The notes beneath the pieces are model-generated. The model was not told where the DNA came from. It made no database searches and was given only the letters and a program-made list of their open reading frames with translations. DNA of 64,000 bases. Source: Roseithermus sacchariphilus (GTDB lineage: Bacteria; Bacteroidota; Rhodothermia; Rhodothermales; MEBIC09517). Position numbers and translations under genes: made by a program. The DNA is taken from contig CP030158.1 of NCBI GenBank assembly GCA_003285105.1, forward strand, positions 4,743,989-4,807,988, written 5' to 3'. This document shows positions 27,901 through 35,010 of the stretch, one piece after another; positions within the stretch are counted from its first letter, which is position 1, and each line of letters begins with the position of its first letter.

Positions 27901-30900
27901 TCGACGTCCTTCAACCAGGTGCTCGACACGGGGACGCACGACTGGTCCTTCGGCGGCGACACGACGAACGGGGACTATTTCAGCGGTCGCCTGGATGAGG
28001 TGCGGTGGTGGAGCGGCGTGAAGCCGGCCGACGCCCTGGCCGCCTCGGCGGCCGAGGCGCGCCCGCTCACCGGCAACGAGGACGGCCTGCTCGCCTACTG
28101 GCCGATGGACCAGGGCGCCGGCCGGATCGCCGGGGACCGCTCCGGAGGCAACGCCCACGCGGCCTTCGCCGGCGGCGTCTACTGGACCGACGACAGCGCC
28201 CCGCTCGAAGCCTGCGGCACGACCGACGCCGAGGGCAACTACACCGTGGCCGGCCTCCGCTACGGCAGCGGCACCACCTTCACCGTCACCCCCCGCCTCG
28301 GCGCGCGCACGTTCGACCCGGCCTTCAAGAAGATCACGCTCAACACCAACAGCCCCGTGCAGAACGAGGTCGACTTCACCGACGTCTCGGCCTTCACCAT
28401 CGCCGGCACGGTGCAGTTCGCCGGTACCACCTGCCCCGTCCCCGACGCCGACGTGTACCTCGACGGCGTTTTCAAGGGCAAAACCGAGTCCGACGGCACC
28501 TACAGCATCGCGGCCGATCTGGGCAAACGCACCGTGGAAGTGCGCCTGGGCGAGGCCGGCGACGCGCACCCCTTCACGCCCGCCTCGGCCGCCGTCACCG
28601 TCGAGGACGACGTCCGCGGCGTCGACTTCACCGACGGCAAGACGCGCCGGCTCTCGGGCTACTTCGGCGGGAGCTGCAACACCGGCATCGGCACGGCCAC
28701 GATCCGCATCTTCACGGCCGACGGCTGCTTCGAGAAGGTCATCGAAACCAGCGGCAACTACGCCGTCGACCTGCCCCCGCAGAAGTACCTGGTGCAGGTG
28801 ACCGGCGTCGAGACGACGAACACGCAGCTCAAGGCGGACATCATCGCGTTCTTCGACCAGCTCGGGGCGCAGGAGGTGGACCTGACCGCGCAGGCCGACA
28901 CGCTCGACCTGATCTACCGCGCCCCGCTGGCGCTGGCCATCAGCGGCTTCCCCGCTCCGCCGGCCTCCTGCCCCGCCGGCTTCAACGGCGGAAGCCTCCC
29001 GGCCGTGCCGGTGCTCACGCAGGGCGATGAATACCCGCTCACGATCTCCGTCGTCGAAGACTACGGCAACGGGCAGACGTGTCCGCTCGCGGAAGGCACG
29101 CTGACGGTGACCGACGGCCTCGGCAACGAAACCGTCGTGACCACGCTCGACCTCGTGGACGGCCAGGCCACGTACACGACCCGGGCGGGCGACCCCGACA
29201 TCTTCAGCGGGCGCACCGTCGAAGGCGTCAACCGCTCCTTCCAGAAGTCGCTCTTCGTCTCGGCCGAGGTGCCCGGGCGCTCGCCCGTGACGGAGACGGC
29301 CTGGGCCGTCATCGACGGCATGAAGGCCCGGACGGCCACGTTCGTCTCTGCCACGACGGGCGAGATTCCGCTGATGATCCTGCACGACCCGCCCGGCAGC
29401 GAGTCGTACAGCTACATCGAGGAGGGAACGACCGTCTGCAACAGCATCAGCCACATGAAGCTATCGGGGGGAGATACCGGCGTCGAGTTCGACCTCGTGC
29501 TCGGCTTCCGATCGGCCACCGGCATCGGGGTAGCGATCACGAGCGGTGCCGGGCTCGCCCTGCGCGGCCGGTTCGTGGGCGGGCAGGACGTGACCGAACT
29601 CGACGAGGACGACGATAAACGCTCGCTGGAGATCTGCGCCACCACCACGCAACGCATCTCCACCTCGCCCGACCCGACGTGGGTCGGCGAAGACCTCTTC
29701 GCCGGGGTCGCCCTCAACCTCATCTTTGCGGAAGCCGATGTGCTCTCTGTCGACGATGCCACCTGCCGGCTCGACCTCTCGGAAACCCTTGCCACGGACT
29801 TCGACACGATCGAGCCCTTCGAAACGGTGTACGTCTACGGTGCAAGCCATATCGAATATTCCCTCATCCCGGACCTCCAGAACCTCATCGACCTGGCCGG
29901 CGATGAGACGTCGATCGAGGTCTTCGAGGGCCTGGACCTGTCTCCGTGGATCGGCGGACCCTTCAAAAAGATCTCCTTGCCGGCCAAACGCCTCCTGCTG
30001 ACGGAAGCGCTGGCCTACTGGCAGGGGATGCTGCGACGAAATGAGGCGAACAAAGCCCGGGCGCTCGAGAACAGCAACCTGAACCGCTCCTTCAGCGGCG
30101 GCGCCACGTTCGAGTACACGAGCACGGACGTCGAGACGGAAACCACGTTCGCCCGGACGACCCGCGCCTACTTCGAAAGCAGCGGCGGCGTCGGCAGCGT
30201 GATCACGGGCGGCGGCTACGACCAGACGGGGCTCATCGTCTACGATGCCCGCAGCGAGACGACGCGGGACACGCTGGCCACGGACGAGGAAACCGTCCTG
30301 ATGGGCTACGTCCTCTCCGACGGCGACACGGGCGACTTTTTCTCGGTCGACATCGGCACGGACCCCGAGTACGGCACGCCGGTCTTCGGGACCGTGAGCG
30401 GGCGGAGCTCGAACCCGTGGGAGGCCAACACGCAGCGGCGGGACTATCCGAAGCTGGAGATCAGCCCGCCCGCGCGATTCGACGTGCCGCCGGACGAGTC
30501 GGCCATCTTCAACCTCTCGATCCTCAATGCCAGCGAGAGCCAGGAGCGCCGCGAATACATTCTGGACGTGCTGCGCGAGTTCAACCCCGGCTCGGCCGTC
30601 GTGGGCATCACGGGGGACCCCATCGGGCAGGAGCGCTTCCTCATCGAGCCCGGAGAGGCCATCAACGTGACGCTGGCCGTCGACCGCGGGCCTGAGCGCT
30701 ATGCGTACGATAGCCTCGCCCTGGTCCTCTATCCGCAGAAAGAGTTCGAGATCTGGCAGGCGGATCCGCGGCAGACCTTCGCCATGTCGGACACGGTCTT
30801 CTTCAGCGTCCACTTCGCCGCACCGTGCAGCGAGATCGCCATCCTCCGCCCGAAGGAGCACTGGATCTACGACGCCGCCATGGCCGAGGCCGGGGACTCG

Positions 30901-33555
30901 CTGGAGGTCATCCTCTACGACTTCGCGCTCCAGGAGGCCGACGCCGACCCGGTCGAGGCCATCGGGCTGGAGTACCGCCTGCAGGGCACGCCGGACTGGC
31001 TGCCGGCGCTCCAGGTGCAGGCCTCCACGCTCGACCCGGACGCCACCTCGTACGTGGCCTCGTGGAAGCCGCCGGCCGACGGGCTTTATGACGTGCGGGC
31101 CTTCACCTCCTGTCCGGCCGGGCGGGCCTACTCGGAGCCCTTCCCCGGCACGGCGGACACGAAGCGGCCCGAACCCTTCGGCACGCCGCAGCCCGCCGAC
31201 GAGACGCTGGCCCTGGGCGACGACATCGCCATCACGTTCGACGAAGCCATTGACTGTGCCTCCGTCAGCACCGACGGGCAGTACCCCAACGTTCAGGTGA
31301 GCTACCTCGACGGCCCGGAGGCCGGCACGGCACTCCCCGTCGAGGCCGCCTGCGACGGGCGAACGATCATCCTGGAACCCGGCGCGGACGCGGAAGACCT
31401 CGAGGGCCGCCTGCTGGAGGCCCGCCTGCGGGCGAACGTCGCCGACGGGCAGGGCCGGCCGGTGGTGGTCACGGACGCCGCCGGCAACGGCCTCGCCGAG
31501 GACATCGCCTGGACGTTCACCGTCCGGCAGAGCGCCTTCACCTTCAGCCCGGTCAACCTCGACTTCGAACTCTCGCGGGGGACGGGGGCGCTGGTGGTGA
31601 CGAGCCTGGTCAACGGCCGCGCCCAGCCCATCGACTTCACATTACCCGCGTCGTTCGACCTGGTGCTGGCCTCCGACACGACGGTGAAGGTGCCTGTGGC
31701 GCCGTCGGACACGGCCGGGACGCTGGTGGCCGGCGGGAGCCGGGCCATCCGCATGACGCTGCCCGACACGCTGGCGCTGGGCACCTACACCGGCACGCTG
31801 CTGGCCACGGCCTTCGACGCCGGCGGGCAGCGCCTGGGCCAGGCGCCCTTCTTCCTCACCACCGAGGTCGTCTGCGAGGCCCCGGCCTGGGAGGTCGACC
31901 CGGCCGCCTTCGAGCACTCGATGACGCTCACCGCCCAGCTCTTCTTCGACGGGGTGGCCTCGGCGGACACGAGCGACGTGCTGGCCGCCTACGTCGACGG
32001 CGAGGTGCGGGGCGTGGGCCGCGTCGAGGAGGTGACGGCCGGCGTCTACCGGGCCCACCTGCTCGTCTACAGCAACGTCGCCTCGGGCGAGCGGGTCACC
32101 TTCCAGGCCTGGGACGACAGCGCCTGCATGCGCTACGCCGAGACGAGCAAGCGGCTGGTCTTCGAGCGCGGCGCCGTGCACGGCAGCTTCTCCCAGCCCG
32201 TGGCGATCCAGGCGCCCCCCGTCATCGACGAACAGGCCATCCCGCTGGCGGCCGGATGGACGTGGTTCTCCCTCAACAAGCACCCGGACGACACCGACGT
32301 CCATGCGGTGCTGAACGGGCTGACGGCCGTCGAGGGCGACCTCGTCAAGAGCCAGGCCGCCTTCAGCCTCTACGACGACCGCTTCGGCTGGGTGGGCACG
32401 CTCGGCACGCTCGATGCCGGGCCGGCCTACCTGATCCACCTGCAGCAGTCGAACAGCCTGACGGTAACCGGCCTGGCCGCCGACCCCGCCGCCGAGCCGA
32501 TCGGCCTGGTGCCGGGATGGAACTGGGTGGGCTACCTGCCCGACGTGCCGATGGACGTCAACACGGCGCTGGCCTCGCTCGGCACCACGGCCACGCCGGG
32601 CGACGTCATCAAGAGCCAGTTCGCCTTCGCTCAGTACGCCGACGCCACGCTCGGCTGGGTCGGCTCGCTGACGACGATGGAGCCGGGGCTGGGCTACCAG
32701 ATCCAGGTCGCCGACGCCGGCACGCTGACCTACCCGGCCGCCCCGGCCGCCCGCGTCGCGGCTCCGCCGACCCGGGTGATGGTCGTCGACCGCACGGCGC
32801 CACCGCGCGCCCTGCCGCCGGACACGAAGACGGACGCCGGGGCCGGACCCGCCGCACGGGTCGCCGGCCTGGCGGACGCGCCGAGGCCCTCCACGGCAGC
32901 GGCGGACGCCCCCGCGGAAGCGGCGCCGGACCCGGCGGCCCCGGACTGGACGCTCGATCCGAAGGCGTATCCGTTCTCGATGAGCCTCGTGGCCGAGCTC
33001 GTGGTGGACGACCTGCCGCTGGCCTCGCCCGACGCCCGCCTGGGGCTGTTCGCCGGGGACGAGCTGCGCGGCCTCGGGCAGGTGCGCACCGTGCCGGGGC
33101 TGGACCGCGCCCTGGTCTTCGCCCTGGCCTACGGCGACGAACCCGCCGAGCTCACCGCGCGCCTCTACGACCCGCTGCAGGGCGAGGTGCTGGAGGCCGG
33201 CACAGTCGCCTTCGAGCCGGATGCGACGCTGGGCACCCCCGCCGAGCCGCTGGCGCTGCGTGCCACGACGGAGACGGCCGAGGATCTCCCCACCGTCTTC
33301 GCGCTGGCTCCGGCCTACCCGAACCCCTTCAACCCGGCCACCAGCCTCCGCTACGACCTGCCGCAGCCCGAGCACGTCCGCCTGGAGGTCTACGACGTGA
33401 TCGGCCGGCGGGTGGCCACGCTCGTCGACGCGCGGCAGAAAGCCGGACGGTACGAGGTGCACTTCGACGCCCGGCACCTGGCCAGCGGCGTGTACGTCTA
33501 CCGCCTGCGCGCCGGGGACTTCGTGCAGACGCGCAAGATGGTGCTGCTCAAATGA
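18943..33555 (+). CDS. Giant secreted LamG / Fn3-like modular protein with T9SS C-terminal domain (4870 aa)
   Basis: A signal peptide (LLLLGTLLLATLPARAQ) precedes six LamG-type (concanavalin A-like) modules, starting near residues 28, 387, 747, 1118, 1497 and 1846. Each carries a GLVAYWxxNEATG-like signature; the first five are followed by an all-beta spacer. Nine Fn3-like modules span about 2056-2853. A carboxypeptidase-regulatory-like domain split by a seventh LamG covers about 2857-3146, with two related domains to about 3300. About 3325-4065 is unrecognised. An SbsA-type Ig-like domain lies near 4070-4200. Two ~105-aa T9SS-associated modules (about 4315 and 4667) flank two GWNWVGYLP-type repeats. 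A T9SS type A sorting domain (YPNPFNPATSLRYDL ... RKMVLLK) ends the protein. It should pass the outer membrane by T9SS and be surface-anchored or released; adhesion or glycan binding is inferred. It starts 33 bp after the receiver gene; its TGA overlaps a possible ATG of the next gene. Confidence 0.9.
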   Translation: MNRSSISRLLLLGTLLLATLPARAQDTVPGTLLSFDGVDDYARPDNGIFFGATYTLEGWFRTDGDAMTDAEDLVSGAVPGGTYILLEIRPSGQIRYLHRVPAGSVGGAEVLSPATVNDGAWHHVAAVMDGTEIRLYIDGVLEASAPETSAINDHVNVYLGSLGDGGGRFFGGAMDEMRLWNTARTEAEIREAMHRTLAGTETGLVAYWQLNEATGTTAADVLGGHDLTLQNGTAWAESDAPVAGGVSVTRTEAAGLVDFSAAGVTMNYSSQSGAQVTVTRLDAAPSNLPGTLITSFDSQYWSIARYGTGTFSAYVTFTVSEDLTVADENDPGRIKLFRRSSTAGLEPWGMVAAATGVDAEANTVTFSGVTSFGQFVLGRSGTPEPVSGTLLSFDGVDDRAHAATNLNLGATDITVEAWVRRGSTDTNDFFFSYGDVGEGRNQGLSMGYRPTNVFAFGFAGGNDLDTPVAYTDTGWHHWAGVYVRSTGERRLYRDGVLVASDVTGEPFEEVDAPELFLGRFFLQANSDFGGDLEELRVWNVARTEAEIREAMHRTMTGSESGLVAYWLFNEATGSTAADVVGGHDLTLQNGTAWAESDAPVAGGVSVTQTEADGPVDFSAAGVSMSYTAQGGASVTVTRLDAAPSSLPAGGSVETVLDGQYWIIERDGAGSFQADVTFTVAEDLSGDVAGRLLLFRRNSRAGEGEPWEQVTAADSLDAATGSVTFRGLTAFSQFVIVRAPAAQAVPGTRLTLDGVDDYVEIPDAPDFAFDRDSSYTVETWVRYTGTGGSGSGDGAIIEKWSGGAASYPFVLRVNRQEPGQVYCAVWDQSTGISSRSQGTLNDGAWHHLACVHDGAKRTLTLYVDGESQNVVSTASMGSLANTHPIYFGRRGGHLNEWFGGDLEEVRIWRAARTEEEVREGMHRTMTGTEPGLVAYWQFNEGAGTTAADIISGHDGTLNGGAAWAASDTPVGGGASATATAALGPVDFGGTGVTMDFTANTTADPITVTRLDLDPFDAPAAAALTFLGGRYWVVERFGTGAFTADLTFTLDGLTAGDAADPGRLKLLRRDSRAAGGTWSVVAHGLAADAVAGTVTFPGVTAFSQYAIARGSTPGTLAGSAADFDGTNHLDVGDLGDFGRRLKTATVSFWMKSVSAAPGSIMKVEVDPATPTAPVFAIEANRLLSAGCTVGDGAGATLFYVRDNAGRVLARHITADLYDGTWHHVAWVLTDATANQMTVYVDGVAQTLNGTCSQSPATFVDWGQPLFLGAASAAGTAEDHAAVSLDEVRFWTRARTDRQVREAMHHPLTGAEPGLVAYWTLNEGTGGTAADFVGGHDGTFAGGDGWTPATMPFGPGVFAQETEANGLIDFTGTDLLADYLSHSGSVVGVDRIDRTPENPPGGTAIEVFEGAHWLLTRYTGGPFSADLTFSTTGLTADDAAAPGRIKLFRRDGNSDGTWTLSASAAAVDEAAGTVTFAGVSKSGQYVLARGEEAPAVAGTALDFDGTDDVVRVPGLVLPNTFTLEMWINPQSGTDGRAFIARDLNGSGADLFNVGFYDGTLRVLLRNQTLPAGPRVTGQQHLAVVVEGTGTSSLVTVYRNGAQIARGTLAAVLDDDGTGADWILGGNETIAGTAGDFFDGTLDEVRIWTTARTAAQIRSSMHQVFGGTVDGLLAYWPFNEGTGSTAVDLVAGQDGTLAGGTGWVPSGAPIGEVVVATRTEAGGLVDFSGTGLQADYTAQDGATVYVSRVDGAPNTVPSGVTALDRQYWVLERFGTGAFTADLTFTPSEEVDGYDELLAGRLKLYRRSGGADGAWTPAAEAARVNPFTGTVTFRRISQPGQYLLVRSDARALVLDGVDDAATTTLAEDLDAWTLEAWVKADAAPSAAKTTALVERGTNYALFWDHPDSTARGAAALTIGGTQYTASFGTLEAGRWYHLAASYDGETLRAYRNGRLITRNEDPSGPPDADPATLVMGRHEATGEHFAGQLDEVRLWDVFRTGDRILADMQRTLAGDETGLAGYWRFDLAVGAGARDLTDGGHDAVFTGTPVLTASSVPADLVFPGDVAATDGVFEDKTEITWPALGLPDVTVTILRDGTQIAVASSDQTLYADTKGTRGTEHTYCLVLSAPFRTDSEPVCDAGRRILFAPDDVAATDSTLSDQVRVTWVDRSAFETGFNVYRDGSLLATVEAGVQSYSDTSAVGGMTHTYCVEAEDADGIPSEQGCDTGSRGFVLPPLAVSATDGQYPDRVVVTWTDQATDETGYRITRDGVVLDTLAAGTTSYDDLTPTSGVAHTYCVVTLNGSLASLPACDEGGIDILPVPGDVTATFDTFDDRVEIAWTDPVAFEDGFRIYRRDLAGTDSTVLTTTAANVRTFTDPDAEPGVDYRYCVTTLSTVSGSDVESVAACATGRRSRVLAPTGVAATDGDHENRVVLTWQNPATRAVLMNLYRVGTDTTLIKTVSSALTSYEDFGQASGTVYTYCVSAVNEEADETAKVCDEGHRLLAAPTSVAATDAESEDYVTVTWVDNSGIEQGYRIYRQAAGEPVRVLVGTTGASQASFQDFSGASGVTYTYSVVAFDAYSESDAGTDEGFRRLAAPTNVSAADGTTEDRIRITWIDNSRAEDGYRIYRRTLADEDSVVIAEVDKNLGVYEDATVVLGETYRYSVEAFDAHGTSAAGSDVGTTVLFAPETFNASDTYTGRVVLSWIDRSAVESGYQVLRDDILIATTTAGATTYIDSTAAGGVTYTYCVRATGGLAFSERACDAGTAMAGGPLPVLGDNGVAASDGAFDTRVQITWSNAGVDASQGLRIRRDGVEIDQVGAGATSYNDFDAAPGTLALYCVESVATGGTAGCDYGWTPPDGSISGRVASRLGGGIGDVAVCLDPNPNKALLFDGEGGTAVVQDVALPDSFTVELWVRPAALTGRQDLIALPNLRLGLTGAKLRLDYGTAGGIESADLMTPAWQHVALTVHQNRTGPTSDVKLYRDGILVLSTSFNQVLDTGTHDWSFGGDTTNGDYFSGRLDEVRWWSGVKPADALAASAAEARPLTGNEDGLLAYWPMDQGAGRIAGDRSGGNAHAAFAGGVYWTDDSAPLEACGTTDAEGNYTVAGLRYGSGTTFTVTPRLGARTFDPAFKKITLNTNSPVQNEVDFTDVSAFTIAGTVQFAGTTCPVPDADVYLDGVFKGKTESDGTYSIAADLGKRTVEVRLGEAGDAHPFTPASAAVTVEDDVRGVDFTDGKTRRLSGYFGGSCNTGIGTATIRIFTADGCFEKVIETSGNYAVDLPPQKYLVQVTGVETTNTQLKADIIAFFDQLGAQEVDLTAQADTLDLIYRAPLALAISGFPAPPASCPAGFNGGSLPAVPVLTQGDEYPLTISVVEDYGNGQTCPLAEGTLTVTDGLGNETVVTTLDLVDGQATYTTRAGDPDIFSGRTVEGVNRSFQKSLFVSAEVPGRSPVTETAWAVIDGMKARTATFVSATTGEIPLMILHDPPGSESYSYIEEGTTVCNSISHMKLSGGDTGVEFDLVLGFRSATGIGVAITSGAGLALRGRFVGGQDVTELDEDDDKRSLEICATTTQRISTSPDPTWVGEDLFAGVALNLIFAEADVLSVDDATCRLDLSETLATDFDTIEPFETVYVYGASHIEYSLIPDLQNLIDLAGDETSIEVFEGLDLSPWIGGPFKKISLPAKRLLLTEALAYWQGMLRRNEANKARALENSNLNRSFSGGATFEYTSTDVETETTFARTTRAYFESSGGVGSVITGGGYDQTGLIVYDARSETTRDTLATDEETVLMGYVLSDGDTGDFFSVDIGTDPEYGTPVFGTVSGRSSNPWEANTQRRDYPKLEISPPARFDVPPDESAIFNLSILNASESQERREYILDVLREFNPGSAVVGITGDPIGQERFLIEPGEAINVTLAVDRGPERYAYDSLALVLYPQKEFEIWQADPRQTFAMSDTVFFSVHFAAPCSEIAILRPKEHWIYDAAMAEAGDSLEVILYDFALQEADADPVEAIGLEYRLQGTPDWLPALQVQASTLDPDATSYVASWKPPADGLYDVRAFTSCPAGRAYSEPFPGTADTKRPEPFGTPQPADETLALGDDIAITFDEAIDCASVSTDGQYPNVQVSYLDGPEAGTALPVEAACDGRTIILEPGADAEDLEGRLLEARLRANVADGQGRPVVVTDAAGNGLAEDIAWTFTVRQSAFTFSPVNLDFELSRGTGALVVTSLVNGRAQPIDFTLPASFDLVLASDTTVKVPVAPSDTAGTLVAGGSRAIRMTLPDTLALGTYTGTLLATAFDAGGQRLGQAPFFLTTEVVCEAPAWEVDPAAFEHSMTLTAQLFFDGVASADTSDVLAAYVDGEVRGVGRVEEVTAGVYRAHLLVYSNVASGERVTFQAWDDSACMRYAETSKRLVFERGAVHGSFSQPVAIQAPPVIDEQAIPLAAGWTWFSLNKHPDDTDVHAVLNGLTAVEGDLVKSQAAFSLYDDRFGWVGTLGTLDAGPAYLIHLQQSNSLTVTGLAADPAAEPIGLVPGWNWVGYLPDVPMDVNTALASLGTTATPGDVIKSQFAFAQYADATLGWVGSLTTMEPGLGYQIQVADAGTLTYPAAPAARVAAPPTRVMVVDRTAPPRALPPDTKTDAGAGPAARVAGLADAPRPSTAAADAPAEAAPDPAAPDWTLDPKAYPFSMSLVAELVVDDLPLASPDARLGLFAGDELRGLGQVRTVPGLDRALVFALAYGDEPAELTARLYDPLQGEVLEAGTVAFEPDATLGTPAEPLALRATTETAEDLPTVFALAPAYPNPFNPATSLRYDLPQPEHVRLEVYDVIGRRVATLVDARQKAGRYEVHFDARHLASGVYVYRLRAGDFVQTRKMVLLK

Positions 33556-33566
33556 GGCCTCCTTCC

Positions 33567-34631
33567 ATGAACCGACCGGACCCCACCATGTGCAGGCGGA
33601 TGATCCGATACGGGCTCGGCGTGATGCTGGCCGGCTGGCTCCTCCCGGTCGCCGGCCTCCGCGCCCAGGCACCGGCGTGGTCCGTCGAGCCCGCCCGCTT
33701 CCAGGTGTCGATGAGCCTGACGGGCATCGTCGAGCAGAGCGGCCGGCAGCTCGGCGCGACGGGGGATCTCCTGGCGGCGTTCGTCGGAGACGAGCTACGC
33801 GGCGTGGCCGGGCCGGTGACCGTCGGCGGCGACGCCCTGTTCTTCCTGACCGTCTATGCCGACGCCGACGGCGAAACGGTGACCTTTCGCTTCTATGAGG
33901 CCGCCACGGGGCTGATCCACGCCGTCGCCGAGACGCAGGTGTTCGAGACGAACGCCGTGCGCGGGCTGGTGTCGTCGCCGCTGGTGTGGACGGCCGGCGC
34001 GGCCAGCGGGCCGGGGTGGCAGGTGGACCCGGCGGCCTTTGCCGGGTCGATGACCGTCACGGGCACGTTCGCGCTGGAGGGGCAGCCGCCGGGCAGCGGC
34101 GCGCTGGTGGCGGCCTTCGCCGGGGAGGAGGTGCGCGGCGTGGCCGGGCCGGTCGACGTGGGCGGCACGCCGCTGTTTTTCCTGACGATCTATGCCGATG
34201 CCCCCGGCGAGACGCTCACGTTCCGCGTCTACGACCCCGCCAGGGACCGCATCTACGAGGTCCTCGAAACCCTGGTCTTCGAGACGAACGGCGTCGTGGG
34301 GAGCGTCTCCAGCCCGCTCGTCTGGCGCGTCGATACGGCCACCGACGTGGACGGCGAGGTGGTGCCGTCGTCGTTCCGGCTGGAGGCGCCGTATCCCAAC
34401 CCGTTCTCGACGACGACGCGCATTTCGTACGTGCTGGAGGCCCCGTCGCCGGTCCGCCTCACCGTCTACGACCTGCTGGGCCGGGAGGTGGTGCGGCTTG
34501 CCGAGGGGCTGCAGCCGGCCGGACCGCACGCGGTCGTGCTGGACGGCACCGGCCTGCCCGACGGGCTCTACCTGATCCGCCTCGACGCCGGCGGGCGGGT
34601 TCAGACACGGGCGGTGACGCGGCGGCATTGA
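33567..34631 (+). CDS. Secreted protein with two T9SS-associated modules and a variant sorting domain
   Basis: A 354-aa protein. The signal peptide is MIRYGLGVMLAGWLLPVAGLRAQ, so usable starts are 33567 (chosen; an AGG lies about 9 nt upstream), 33588, or 33552, which overlaps the previous stop as ATGA. Two ~105-aa modules follow (SVEPARFQVSMSLTG ... and QVDPAAFAGSMTVTG ...), each with a (D/A)LxAAFxGxExRGVAGPV core and (A/E)T..FETN.(V/A)..SPLVW end. They resemble modules in the upstream giant protein. The C-terminus has the T9SS sorting-domain layout (PYPNPFSTTTRISYVLEAP ... [17 protein letters not shown]) but ends TRAVTRRH instead of the usual KxxxLLK-like tail. It is probably co-transcribed with the giant gene. 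Confidence 0.8.
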   Translation: MNRPDPTMCRRMIRYGLGVMLAGWLLPVAGLRAQAPAWSVEPARFQVSMSLTGIVEQSGRQLGATGDLLAAFVGDELRGVAGPVTVGGDALFFLTVYADADGETVTFRFYEAATGLIHAVAETQVFETNAVRGLVSSPLVWTAGAASGPGWQVDPAAFAGSMTVTGTFALEGQPPGSGALVAAFAGEEVRGVAGPVDVGGTPLFFLTIYADAPGETLTFRVYDPARDRIYEVLETLVFETNGVVGSVSSPLVWRVDTATDVDGEVVPSSFRLEAPYPNPFSTTTRISYVLEAPSPVRLTVYDLLGREVVRLAEGLQPAGPHAVVLDGTGLPDGLYLIRLDAGGRVQTRAVTRRH

Positions 34632-34658
34632 CCGTGCTCGGCCCCCGGCGCGCCCCAC

Positions 34659-34703
34659 GGCAGCGCCTGGGTGCAGGTGACGAAGCTGACCGCCTCCGAC
34701 GGC
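34659..34703 (+). pseudogene. 45-bp remnant of an FG-GAP-like repeat
   Basis: These bases differ from 35239-35283 of the downstream gene at about three positions and translate as GSAWVQVTKLTASDG in one frame. Flanking sequence has no further match and no start codon, so this is a leftover of a repeat-bearing gene or a recombination scar. Confidence 0.6.
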
Positions 34704-34996
34704 ATGCGGGTACGAGCCCTCCATCGCCCGCACCGGGGGGCTTTCCTCGTCACGCATCGCTTGACTCCATTTCCTCTATGGCTTATCCTCACGGCTCCTT
34801 TATGCAGGGAGCAACGCAAAAGAATATTCTGTGCGATGCTTCGTGAACCAGAAATCCTGTGGTTGGCCTTGCTTCCGTGAATCATGCCATGCGAGAACGA
34901 CGTGTTGAAGGGATCGAGGAACGAGAGCACGTTTCTGAGGCGTTTCTGCGGCCACCGGTTCTGGACACGCATTGTTTTTATCCCAGAACCAGGATC

Positions 34997-35002
34997 AGGA
35001 GG
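34997..35002 (+). promoter_or_regulatory. Canonical Shine-Dalgarno AGGAGG
   Basis: Perfect AGGAGG, 8 nt before the ATG at 35011. Most genes in this window have weak or no Shine-Dalgarno, so this fixes the start and hints at a different origin for the gene. Confidence 0.75.
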
Positions 35003-35010
35003 AACGAAGG

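Larger units (their letters stand above)
34632..35010. other. Lower-GC intergenic stretch with a scrap of an FG-GAP-like gene
   Basis: No intact gene is seen. Bases 34659-34703 match one repeat unit of the next gene and would encode GSAWVQVTKLTASDG. From about 34740 to 34990 the sequence is visibly richer in A and T than its neighbours (for example CGCAAAAGAATATTCTGTGC), unlike the rest of the window. It probably contains the promoter of the downstream FG-GAP gene; TTGTTTTTATCC near 34971 is AT-rich but not a clear box. Confidence 0.7.

Noticed and set aside
21436..29454. Very long open frame on the minus strand, antisense to the giant gene
   Set aside because: High GC makes stop codons rare on the opposite strand; the translation is Arg/Gly/His-rich with no domain pattern, whereas the plus strand shows clear repeated domains.
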